From assembly GCA_037349105.1 (NCBI GenBank), contig JAYJMM010000032.1, forward strand, positions 62,001-126,000: a stretch of DNA of 64,000 bases, read 5' to 3'. The position numbers and the translations under genes were made by a program. Positions 22,722 to 33,920 of the stretch are shown one piece after another. Within the stretch, counting starts at the first letter, position 1. Each line of letters starts with the position of its first letter. The notes under the pieces are model-generated. The model ran no database searches and was not told the DNA's origin. It saw only the letters and a program-made list of their open reading frames with translations. Source of the DNA: Limnomonas spitsbergensis. Lineage: Eukaryota; Chlorophyta; Chlorophyceae; Chlamydomonadales.

Positions 22722-23545
22722 CCGCAGCATGGGCCAAGGCTGCATGGACCAAGGATGCATGGGCCAAAGCTGCATGGGCCAAGGCTGCATGGGCCAAAGC
22801 TGCATGGGCCAAGGCTGCATGGGCCTAGGCTGCTTGGGCCAAGGCTGCATGGGCCAAGGCTGTATGGGCCAAGGCTGCATGGGCCAAGGCTGCATGGGCC
22901 AAGGCTGCATGGACCAAGGATGCATGGGCCAAAGCTGCATGGGCCAAGGCTGCATGGGCCTAGGCTGCATGGGCCAAGGCTGCATGGGCCAAGGCTGCTT
23001 GGGCCAAGGCTGCATGGGCCAAGGCTGTATGGGCCAAGGCTGCATGGGCCAAGGCTGCATGGGCCTAGGCTGCATGGGCCAAGGCTGCATGGGCCAAGGC
23101 TGCATGGGCCTAGGCTGCATGGGCCAAGGCTGCATGGGCGAAGGGTCTATGGGCCAATGCTGCATGGGCCTAGGCTGCATGGGCCAAGGCTGCATGGGCC
23201 AAGGCTGCAAACCCAAGGCTGCATGGGCCAAGGCTGCATGGGCCTAGGCTGCATGGGCTAAGGCTGCATGGGCCTAGGCTGCTTGGGCCAAGGCTGCATG
23301 GGCCAAGGCTGCATGGGCCAAGGCTGCGTGGGCCTAGGCTGCATGGGTCGAAGCTGCATGGGCCAAGGCTGCATGGACCAAGGCTGCATGGGCCAAGGCT
23401 GCATGTGCCAAAGCTGCGTGGGCCTAGGCTGCCTGGATCGAAGCTGCATGGGCCAAGGCTGCATGGACCAAGGCAGCCTGGGCCAAGGCTGCATGTGCCA
23501 AAGCTTCATGGGCCAAGGCTGCATGGGCCAAGGCAATATGCTCAC
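22722..23545. repeat. 15-bp minisatellite, ~55 copies
   Basis: Head-to-tail 15-bp units GGGCCAAGGCTGCAT with recurring variants (GGGCCTAGG, GGCCAAAGC, GGACCAAGG, CTGTAT, CTGCTT). As 15 is a multiple of three, long frames stay open on both strands (MGQGC, HGPRL, or MQPWP on minus), but this follows from the unit. The variant CTGCTT recurs at 22831 and 22996, 11 units apart, indicating block duplication. Confidence 0.95.
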
Positions 23546-25683
23546 CTCCATCACATGCTGAAGGTGGGCGTGGGCACACCTGCATCCTGCTGAGGTTGAT
23601 AGCTTCCTTGGCCACATGCGTCACTCCCGTTGAGGCTGTTGGACCTCTTAGGCTGGGGTGGTGGCAACACTGGTGGTAAGGGGTCAGGATCATTAAGGGC
23701 ATATTAGAGGGGTGCGTTACATGAGCGTTGTTGTTATATTTTTAACACACCCACCTAGCAGCCTTTCTTGCTCAAGGGCTCAGGGTTGTTTAGGGTTCAC
23801 TTAAGGGTTGACGGTTGAGGGATAACGTCTCGGTTCAATCGTTTAGGGAGTCTTAGGTTTTGACCAGAATTCAAAGAGGATCCGTCAGGGACAGGGGAGA
23901 CCTTCAGCCCTAAACAATTAGATTAGACCTTGAAGGTGACTGAGGCATCTCCTCAACCTTTACACCCGCTGCGGGCGTGGTTTTCTTTCCGCACTTGAAT
24001 GGCGCCGCCTCTCATGCCAACCCACCGTACTGACATGCTTTCAACATCGAATGGCCATACGGGCATGCCCCCAGTACATCACCGTCAGTTAAGGGATGCA
24101 GTGTATCGCGAGCAGAGTGGAACAACGATACGGCCTCTGCTCCGGAACCCACAATAGCTGGGTTGAGGAGCAGACCACTGTTGATTGAATGAGCCCAAGC
24201 AGCATACCTGGGTAGGGGGCGGAATGTAGCAGACATTCAGTCTCCCATCCTCCTTCACACCAGCTTACCGAAAACTAATGGTAACAGCGCGGATGTGGCT
24301 ACGGCCCCAAGCTGCGTTGTTTCCTCAACTTTCATACCCTAATAGGGCGTAGCTTTCTTTCTTTCTTACCAAATACCAGAGGTAGCAGATCATCAGGCCT
24401 CAAATCAATGTCGTCGTCCAATGCGGCATGAGCAAGCAAGACAGCTGGCGCTCCCTTTGTTTGCCCTCCTGCTAGATCTGGAACATCATCTTGCTGCTAG
24501 AAGGATGAGGTGCATGTTGCAGAGACCTTCAGTGAGGAAAGTAACTCAGTAAGTAACCGAGCAGTGGCCAAGATGGGGGCAGAAGCTGGAAGGTGTGCTG
24601 GAATGAGTGCATGATGATGCATGGAGGGCGGCATGCACGTTCAGATCAGGTGATTGTGTTAGTTTAAAATGTGCCATCATAAGTGACCACATGGGTAGAG
24701 CCATCGACTATAAAATAGCAGGCCACCCCGAGCAAGTTGGCGCCGGGAGCGTTTGGAACACAAGCCCCGTCTGAGAAGTATCGGATACCGGCACGCAGGA
24801 ATCAACGGTCAGGCTTGGGTTTGGTAGCAGGTTGTTAGAGGATGCGGCCGTGCGAGCGCTTGGTATCCGATTGCCTTACCTATTCGTGCTCGTCTGTTTT
24901 CAGCCGACGACGGCCACAGACAGAGGGGCGAAGGCCACATGCGCAACCCGGATATTTTTTCGTGTTCGCCTCCGTTTTTACAGGACGGGGCGGCGCCTCA
25001 GACATGGTTAAATCCAAGCAAATAAATGAGGGCGCAGGGCGAGGAGGCACATTCCACTCAGCCGGAAATGAGCCACGTCATCGATGGCCCTTTTGCGCAG
25101 GTGGGGTTTAGGGCGGGTTAGGGCTTCAAGTTTGAACCAACTGTGTTGCCCTCGAGGCCCACTGCAATTCGACGGTTGGTACATGCAGCTTCTTCCTCGA
25201 GGCAGACCACGTGCGAGTTGCAACATCACCAAAGAGTGGTGAGTGTCGTAAGGGACAGCGTTCGATTATAGATGCGCCTACGGTCTACGAAGTTGCTCTG
25301 GTCATATCGCGTGCAGCGCGCACTGCACGCGTCTCCCTATTCTCCCCTATCTGCGTCCACACATTCTCTCCCCTGTAGCGTAGTTGCTATTTCCCCCTGG
25401 CCGGTGGGCCCGTCCTAGACACGCAGCTTCGCCACGGTCCTTCCCAGACATCCATTCCAAGACGAGCTGTGGGAAAGTGGCTTCCGTCATAACATTCTCA
25501 AACCTACCCCGTCTCAATTTTCAACATTCTGGCTGATATATACATCGTTGCCTCATCATCCACTTCCTTGTTTCACATCGATCATCCACGTAATCTACGT
25601 TTAATACGCGTAACTGAATTGCATCTGCATCCATCAACATCACGCTTATCACGCATCCCGGCCAGCTCCGTTTGCTCAGTCCG
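23546..25683. other. Intergenic region upstream of the RING/kinase gene
   Basis: No credible coding signal and no long repeats. The final ~300 bp, presumably the promoter and 5'UTR of the gene starting at 25684, have no motif I can name. Confidence 0.5.
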
Positions 25684-28600
25684 ATGTCTAATGATGACGC
25701 CTCGTGTTGCCCTATATGTTTGGATGTATTTAACGAGACCGTTCGTCGGCCTCTTATACTGACATGCGGCCACACCGTGTGTGAGGCATGCATCCGTCTG
25801 CTTCCCCTCAAGGCCGACATCGGCAACCGCAAGAGCTGCCCCACCTGCAGGGCCACGGTGGAGAAACCGGATGCAGAACTGCGTCCCAACTATATGCTTA
25901 TGTCTATGCTCATGCAAGCCTCTGCCGCTACTGAGATGGTGGCGGGCGCCGTAGCTGCCCCTGACCAAGACCTGCTTGACATGCTTGGACGTTGGAATCT
26001 TTCCGGTGTTGCGAGCATGGTCTTGCCACCCGAAAGCGTGACTCTTGAGAGCTTGTTGAGCGAGGCGGGAGCGACAGGCCAGGTCTGGAATGGAACGCTG
26101 CATGGGAAGGAGGTAAGGTTTTCCTTTAAGGTAAAGGACGGCATGCCCTAGTATCAGTCGGATTTGTGCTTTTATGTTGTTTATTTAAAAGCCAATCATG
26201 AACACCTACCAACAGTTTCAGGTCGGAATTAAAATGAAAAGCCAACAACAAAAATCAAATATTTTGCATACCACCAGGGTTAGCTCCCCCTCGTCCCCAT
26301 TCTGCGCCCACTGCGGCCAAATTTGTACCCAGTCTTAAGAATGAAGAGGCAGTTGAGATTATTAGTACTTTTCTAGTTCAAAGGCAAATAACGTAGGAAG
26401 GGCTGCAACAGTTGCTTGGTTAGCTGATGAGGTGTTTCCGGGACATTAGGGACATGCACCGGGAGAGGTAGGAGAGGCGGGGCCCCAGCACCTGCAGCCG
26501 CCCATTGAACTGCCGGTGCGGTGCCGTATTTTATTTCATATTACTTACCCGGTAACATCTTCAGAGTGGAGTTCCTTTCTGGTTGTCAGTACTAGCTGCA
26601 GGGCTGCGGCTATGTGTAGGGATTTTCCAGGTAATTTCGTAGGTAATCTCCAGACAATTCATTATTTTGTTTCATAAAACCAGCCATTGAAATTTGTTTA
26701 TTTAGGCACCAAACAAAATCTGACTATTCAAACCAATCAAGACACTGTGTAAAGCTGGGTTAAAACAAAAAGGTTTCAGAATAAAACCAAATCCGACTGA
26801 TACTACGGTATTGGAAAGCAGTGCACGAAATAAATGAAGAAATCATGAAAGATAGAAGGTGGACCCTAGATAAATAAATATGATAATGAGTATGCACTCG
26901 CTGAAGTAGGATGCGTCAGGTACCGCTCCACCCACAGCAGTTATATTGCAAGGAAAGTACCGGTATACAAACCTGTTCGCGACATTCTGCGGGGCACTTA
27001 CAACGAAGTTCTAGACGTTTTTTCTGCTTACACCTGGAACACGGTAATTGAACCATGACAGGTTTTGAATCGTAAACCTTAGGGTGGTAAATTAGTGCAA
27101 GCCTCCATGCAAGCACTCCATGCAAGCTTTTTTTGCAAGCCGCCCATATAAGACCCCCATCCAAGCACCCAAACTCCCCCCTCCTTTCGACATGAGTTCC
27201 CCATGAGGAAACCTTACACGTATTGTTCTTTCCCCCTGATCACTGCCTCTCTCTGTTGGGATGCAGGTTGCCGTGAAGACTCTTGCCTTGCCTCGTGGCC
27301 AGCAGACGGACGGCTCCCCGGACAGCCCCATGGTGGCCTCCCTCAAGCGCGAGCTAGTGGTCTTGATGCACGTCACACGAGAGTGCCACTACATTTGTCG
27401 CTACCTTGGCATTACGCGCAAAGATGATCGCTTCTGCATTGTCATGACGAAGTACCCATCCAGCCTTCGGACACACCTGGACCTTCAACCAGGTGAGCAT
27501 GAACCCTCATGCCCACCCTTGCCTCACCAGATGCAACATACATGCATCGCAAGCCTCAACTCATCATATGCTACTCAGCACATGAAACTTTGGATCAAGC
27601 CCCTCGTAATCAGGCAGACTTGCTTAGAATGTGGAAAGAAAGAAAAAAACTACGCCCCCCTAGGAGCGTGCGGTTTAAGAGAGCAGCTCAGCTCGGGGCC
27701 GAAGCCACATCTGCGATGTTACCATCAAACAAGAGTCTCATTGCAGAGACTCGCAAAAGGTGGATATGTCATTGCAAATGTGTGTGTTGAAGCAAGTTGC
27801 CATTTCTTGGCTCAATCTTGCACGTGGTCGGTATATGTGACAGGGTGATCCATCATACTGCCGCCCCATGCAATGCCCTCATGTTATGGCAGGGGGGAAG
27901 CTGGGCCTGTCTGAAGCGCTCAGTGTTGCGCGTGACATTGTGTACGGCCTAGAGGAGCTGCATGGCCTGGGTGTGGCTGTGCTGGACCTCAAGCCTGACA
28001 ACGTGCTCCTCACACGACAGGGCCATGCCGTCTTGACGAACTTTGGCATCAGCCGCGTTATCAATGGGACGCTCGGAGCCACGCGGCAAACGCAGATTGC
28101 AGGCACCTTCAACTACATGTGAGCCAGGGCAGATGGGACATCAATAGCTCAGAGCTATCCCTATGTGTCATAATGGAAACCCTAGGAGCCTCATGGCAGA
28201 TGCATGTTGTAGGCACCTTCAACTACATTAGGGCCAGCCAGCCAGGGTAGATGGGGCAATGGGGCATAGCTCAAATGCATTCCGGTTTCTGGCATCAGTC
28301 GTATTATAACAAGAACCCTAGAAGCAACACGGCAAGCACATATTGCCGGCATTTGTGTCTACTTGTGGGCATGAGTAGATGGTGCACACCGTGAACGCTG
28401 ATTTCTTAGACACAACCACTGGTGGCAAGGGGGCAGTACTTTACAGTACAGTAGACAGTAAACCAATGCATTCACCCCGCCTCCCATACACACAGGTCCC
28501 CAGAGCAGATGAATGCAGAGCTCTTGATCAGTCCTGCTGCCGACATTTGGGCCTTTGGCTGTACGATGCTGCACATCTTGACCGGGGCGCCGCCCATGGC

Positions 28601-31356
28601 AGGCCTGAACATCATGCAGATCTACAACAAGATTAGCCACAACAAACAGGCCCATGACCTGCCTCAGGACCTGCCTCCCTGGCTTGCCGCCCTTCTGCGG
28701 CGTTGTCTGGATTTCTCTCCCCAAGGCAGACCATCAGCAAAGCAAGTGTTGCATGTGAGTGGGGCTGTACTTGCCCATCATCTGATCGTCAATCTTGCTG
28801 ATGATACCAAAGGCAGGGACGGGAGAGGCTATTCATCATGCATGGATATCCCTGTCAAGGCAATTGATGTCTCATTTCTCATGCATAGCCTGTCCACCCC
28901 CCCATGTTTGCTTGGTGCTTGTGTCATCCACTCTCGCCGCTCGCGTCCAATTGATCAACAAATGCTATGGTGTGCAGGCCCTCCAAGAGTCGGCTCCTGA
29001 GAAACCCGTGCGAGATGTGTCGACCCCCCCTTCTTCCAACCAGGTGGGGGTGAGTAAATGGGGGATAAGTAGCATGATGTCCATAGGTCAGGCATGCAGG
29101 GACCTGTCATCATAGTCATCATCCCTCTCTGTATGTGTGATATGTGGATAGTGGGGAAGGTCATTCATTGAGAGGAGAGTCCATGAGGAAGGGGTGGGTT
29201 GGCAGTATACTACACAAGCAGCGGGCATGCATGTCTCTGGTGCTCAGTAAGGTTACGGGTGACCGTGAGGGATAATGCATGACAAAGGTGGTTAAGGTCT
29301 ACACACCTCCACACACCCCTCCTCACTTGGGAACATGACCCCCTCCACCCCACCCACATCTTCACCAGATGATCCCCCCTTCACTTAGGAAACTATCCAC
29401 CTTATCCCCTTCCCCCTCTGATCCGTTGTTTTCCTCTCATTTATTTCCCAGGCTGTGACATGGGAAAACCTTGCTAACGCTATGAGCCCGGAGGGATGTG
29501 CAACACTCAAGACTGCCGGTATCAGCCTAGCAGTGGCCACACGGCTGGTGGAGGAGCTAGGCTACTTTGACCCCCTGGATCTGCAGGTGTGTGTGGGGGG
29601 GTGGGGGGGGCGGGTGTATTCAATTGGGGAGCATGCTTTTTAAGCCAACCTGCATGTGTGTTTAATATCTATGTGTTGTTCTTCCCTATGTATACACAAC
29701 TTCCACACGTGTGCCCCCCCCCCCTCCATGTGTGTAATACCCCCCGTGCTTGTAACTCCTCCCGTGCGAGTAAGTCACCCCGTGTATGTAATTCGACGAC
29801 CCCACCGTGCGTGTAACACCCCACGTGTAGGTAACTCCCCGTCCAAGTGTGTAATAACCACCGTAATTGTAACTCTCCCTCCATGTGTGTAATACCCACC
29901 GTAATTGTAACTCCCCTCATGCGCATGTAACCCCCCCGTGCGTGGAAGTCACTCCGTGTGTGTAAGTCCCCCTGTGCATGTAACTCCCCCTCCATGTGTG
30001 TAACTCCCCTCCTCCCCCCCCCCCATGTGTATAAGTCCCCCCATGTGTATAACTCCCCCTTGTCTCCACTCTGAAGCTTTTACTTGCCCTGACTGGTGTT
30101 ATACATCTGCCCCCTCCCTCCTCCCCGCAGAGCATTGATGACAACATGGTGTCTCAACTGGTGGGCCTTCCTCCGCTACAGCTAGCCCGTTTAAAAAAAC
30201 TGCTTGCCGATCACCGCCCGCCCTCATCACAGCCTCAGCAGCGGGCTGCGAACAGCCCACCTCTGATGCAGCAGGCTACAGACTACAACGCGGCTAGACT
30301 GCAGGTGTGAAGTGTAGCATGTATTTAGAGTTTGGGGGAGGCGGTGGATCAGGCGGGTGGTTTAGGGTAAGAGCTCGGAGGGAGGTTTGTGCGTGGGGAG
30401 GGCATATTGTTTGGGGGTAGCAGGTGGGTGGGGCGGCTAGATGGAAGGGTAGCTTGTCAGGATTTACACATGGCAGGGTTCCAGGGGGGGGGGGGGGGCA
30501 TTAAGTGGTGATGAAGGTACAGGTTAGTTTACGCAGTTAGCTTTCAAAGAGGATTCGGGCCGGGGGAAGCTATCCATTGGGAGCGCGTTTTGGGGGGGGC
30601 TCTTCTATGACACCCCAAACACTTCCCAATACCCCCCTGAGTAACTCTCGAGTAAAGCTGTTGTGGCTTATCAGTTGCCCCTCCCCTCCCCCCCTCGACC
30701 CTTTCCCGGTGGAATCCCCCCATCTGTCCCCCCACGTCAAAGTCCTCCGGTATCCATCCCGCCTCCTGATCCCACCCCTCTGCCCCACTTGCTCACAGGT
30801 TCCCACAGACGTACAGGTGTTGGTCCTTCAGTTATCTTCACAATCAATCATGGTGCAACGTGAGGCAACGGTGGCTCTTTATAAACTTTCAATGGATGAT
30901 GACACCGAGGTCATGCTTGCTACCGCCGGTGCCATCCCTCCCCTTGTGCGACTGTTGGGGTCCAGCTCGGTGGAGGTGCAGGGGAATGCAGTGGGGGCTT
31001 TGGGTAACCTTGCCGTGAATAACGACCACAAGCTCCTAGTCGTTGCAGCTGGTGCCATCCCTCCCCTTGTGCACCTGTTGGGGTCAACCACAGTGATGGT
31101 GCAAGAACATGCAGCGTTTGCTTTGGGTAACCTTGCAGCCAATTATGACAACGAGGTGCTAGTTGCTGCAGCCGGAGCCATCCCTTCCCTTGTGCACCTG
31201 TTAGGGTCACCTTCAGTGATGGTGCAGCAATATGTAGGGTTTGCTTTGGGTATCCTTGCAGCAAATGTGGACAACAGGGTCATGGTTGCTACAGCCGGTG
31301 CCATCCCTCCCCTTGTGCGGCTGTTGGGGTCAACCACAGTGATGGCCGGAAAATAG
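25684..31356 (+). CDS. RING finger - kinase-like - SAM-like - armadillo protein, truncated
   Basis: Eight exons: 25684-26112, 27267-27492, 27893-28118, 28496-28754, 28978-29043, 29452-29586, 30131-30304, 30799-31356; all GT-AG with matching phases; 690 aa. Residues 9-55 are a C3HC4 RING (C9, C12, C28, H30, C33, C36, C52, C55), typical of E3 ubiquitin ligases. A kinase domain spans about 125-380: Gly-rich loop GATGQVWNG, K147 in VAVK, catalytic loop VAVLDLKPDNVLL (D250 and N255 kept, HR replaced by VL), DFG changed to N268-F-G, then GTFNYMSPEQ and DIWAFGCTM. Loss of the metal-binding Asp suggests a weak kinase or pseudokinase. Residues ~403-475 look SAM-like (ELGYFDPLDLQ, ARLKKLLADH). Residues 506-690 hold about four 41-residue armadillo repeats (AGAIPPLVRLLGS). 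The last repeat breaks at about 31346 and ends in a short foreign tail (MAGK), so the original C-terminus is missing. Likely a signalling or ubiquitin-linked scaffold; function is inference. Confidence 0.85.
28050..28385 (+). repeat. Exon 3 end and donor repeated three times
   Basis: The end of kinase exon 3 with its donor (ACGCGGCAAACGCAGATTGC to ACTACATGTGAGCC) recurs as decayed copies at about 28180-28255 (GGCACCTTCAACTACATTAG) and 28318-28385 (ACACGGCAAGCACATATTGC). Spacing is about 130 bp, all inside the following intron. Confidence 0.65.
29640..30110. repeat. Degenerate pyrimidine-rich tandem repeat in intron 6
   Basis: Irregular 16-24 bp units of the type CCATGTGTGTAACTCCCC fill the intron between exons 6 and 7 of the kinase-like gene. 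Confidence 0.7.
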
Positions 31357-31615
31357 TGACTTCTGTAGGGGAAAAAGCGTGGAAGTAGGGGGAAAGTAGG
31401 CATCTCGCGCAGCGCGCAGCGCTGCGCCTGCTATTAATGTAGCTACTTATTTGGGGGAAGGTGCACCTCTGGGTGAAGTTGCGGCCAGCGGTCTCCCTTG
31501 TGGAGGAAGTAGCCTGCACCAGCCCGTCGAATGTCAGTGGACACCGAGCGAATGAAATCAAAATTAGGGTCCCTATATTAAACATTTCGCTAATCCAATC
31601 CAGACTGGTCACTAC
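31346..31615. other. Foreign sequence breaking the last armadillo repeat
   Basis: After GTGATGG at about 31345 the repeat-encoding sequence ends abruptly. Includes a GC palindrome-rich stretch (CGCGCAGCGCGCAGCGCTGCG) and no coding signal. It leads directly into the dispersed CGCGCA module. Confidence 0.55.
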
Positions 31616-31895
31616 CGTGTAACCACTTTAACTCCGCGCACCCCCAAAAAAAAGAATTTAATTTTCGGCCGCGCACCCCAAAAAGAATTTAAAAAACGGT
31701 CGCGCAGCGACGAAATTTTAATTTAATTTAACGCCGCGCAGCACAAAATTTAATTAAACATCGCGCATCACTGGAAATAATTAAAATTTTCGTCTGCGCA
31801 GCACTTTCAGCCAGTACAGTCAAACTCAGTTACAACTTCGTTTGATGCTAGCAGGATCCGCATACCGTAGTCGTCATCCCCTTTCTCCGCCGATC
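31616..31895 (+). repeat. CGCGCA/AT-tract module, copy 1
   Basis: About 280 bp nearly identical to 60903-61180. It has six CGCGCA-type cores (the last one diverged to TGCGCA; about 31634, 31669, 31700, 31733, 31760, 31793) spaced 27-35 bp and separated by AATTTAATT tracts. Likely a terminal or regulatory part of a mobile element. Confidence 0.75.
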
Positions 31896-32989
31896 AATAC
31901 AGCTGTATAACTGACTCATGCTGACCTGGCTTCAGGCCACTCCGTGATGAGGTAGGGTGCACTTCAGCTAGTATTGCACGGAACCTTGCATGTGGGCAGA
32001 GGGCTGAGGAAAAGGAGTGCACAGCGTAATATCTGCGTGCCGAGGAGCGTCTTGCCATGTACGCTCCTTCAGTTAGCATTGCAAAAATAAATATGGATCA
32101 CGCAAGCCCAGGCTGACCTGAGTCACCAAGTGCGAGAGATTAGCCTGGTTGCGGGTCTGCGTCTAAACGGATGTCACTGTGTTCTACTCCTGAGTAATTG
32201 GTGGGTACAGCCCCCTCGTTGAGCCACGTCCTCCTATGGTGGATCATGCTTTTAAGCCATTTGTCGATGTGGGAACAATGAAAGAAAGAAGAAGAAATTG
32301 CCTGGGAAGTACGGAAGTGTGACCCCAACCAATAAAACGAACAAAAGCTCTTCCAACTTGGAAGAGCTTTGGACTGGACTTCCACACAAATCGCTAACAC
32401 AAGTTTTCCAGATAAAACCAGAAAATTATTGTTCAAATGTTCAGGCCCAAGACTCTGCCACCCTCTCCCTCGCTTCCACATAAAGACATTTTCCCAAAGG
32501 CGCTCTCAACCTCCTCACCATTGGGAGTTTGCCACACACATGTGCATACATCTTCGTCTTCACCTCTTCTAACAAGATCACCACAATTTTGTGAAGCCAA
32601 TATTATTAGCCTCCGATCGAAGCAAATACTGGTATCCGAAGTCCATATCAACCGACAAACCGACGGAACTTCCTTCGGTTGGGCAGTTGCGGGTTGGGAG
32701 TCGAAGTTTCTTCGAACCTACCTTCAGCTTCCAGCCAAACGAGATCGAAATAGTAATGCTCATATTGCGCACACCTCAATATCTTAGCTCCTCGAAAAAC
32801 TAAAGTCCGAAAGTTCCAGTTCAGAGGCACTTTTTCGTTCTGATAAGGGTACAGTGCCTCACTCTTTGGTCTTCTTGGCACAGGGATTCCGACTTGAAAG
32901 GGGTCAGCCGAGTCCAGAAAATAACAAAGATCTGTCTCTGTGTCTCATCCCCCCCCACCCCTTCGCCCAGCCTACCTGGCACGCAGTCT
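31896..32989. other. No firm gene
   Basis: A 70-codon plus frame at 32591-32803 (YWYPKSISTDKPTELPSVG) has plausible composition, but no splice sites or family could be linked to it. Confidence 0.4.
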
Positions 32990-33280
32990 CTCAAGTGCCT
33001 CCTCTGCGTATGCTCGTCCTTCAGCACTGTTGCCTCAGCCGCCAGCCGAGCCTCTATGAACCTCGCTCTTGTCATCGGCCGCCGCCAGCAGCTCCACATC
33101 CGTGCAGTCTTGGAGTGTGTCTGCAGGCGGTGAAAGTGTCCACCTCAGCTACAGTCCTTTCGACCCAAGCCACTGGCCTGTGCTTCAGGGTACCATATGT
33201 GAGGGGGTAGCACACAGACCTCGGACTGCTGCTCCTAAGAGAAACAGGAGGACAGGGCAATCGCCGGTGTCTCCTCACCT

Positions 33281-33470
33281 GCAGGACAGCTACAGCCTGG
33301 CAGTGCCATGGAGGCAGGGTACCTGTCTAGGTCGGAAGCAGCAGCTCAGCTACAGTCTGGCAGTGCCCTGTCGGCAGGGTACCTGTTTAGGTCAGCTGCA
33401 GGTCAGCTACAGACTGGCAGTGCCCTGGAGGCAGGGTACCAGTCTAGGTCAGCAGCAGGTCAGCCATAGT
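33281..33470. repeat. 57-60 bp tandem repeat, 3 copies
   Basis: Units containing CAGCTACAG, CTGGCAGTGCC and GGCAGGGTACC start near 33286, 33346 and 33403. The CAGCTACA motif also occurs near 650, 9775, 12180 and 12570. Confidence 0.75.
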
Positions 33471-33689
33471 GGGCAAGACCCATAGTAAACTGATACGACA
33501 TACCATCACACTCGGCATATCAGTAGCGCTGACTATACTGAAGGCCCATGTGCAAGAATAATTTTTGTGGAGCCGGTTTCAAGGGAACAGGCAGGGCATC
33601 TCACATCACTATCTTTTTCTGCACCAAGTGGGAGCCCTGGCCGTCGGAAGCTGGAAAAGTGTGCGTGTGCGCGCCAAGTGGGAGCCAGG

Positions 33690-33920
33690 GTAGAGCTTGC
33701 TCCGCCGCCAACGGCCCCATGGCATCACTGGTCGATCCTGCGCCACGCCAACGACCTCATGGCTTCACGCGTAAAGCCTGCGCACCGCCTACACCCCCAT
33801 GGCGTCACAGGTAGAGCATGCACGCCGTTGACGGCCCCAAAGCGTCACCGGTAGAGCCTCCGCGCCGCCGACAGCCCCAAGGCGTCACGGGTCGGCAGGC
33901 CCCAAGGCATCACGAGCATA
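33690..33920. repeat. 40-bp tandem repeat, about 5 copies
   Basis: The landmark GGCGTCAC or its variants recurs at about 33720, 33760, 33800, 33840 and 33880; units contain GCGCCGCCGAC and GGTAGAGCCT. Confidence 0.7.

Noticed and set aside
22706..23617. Long frames on both strands (up to 195 aa) over the 15-bp array
   Set aside because: They follow from the repeat length; no start context, splice sites or domain.
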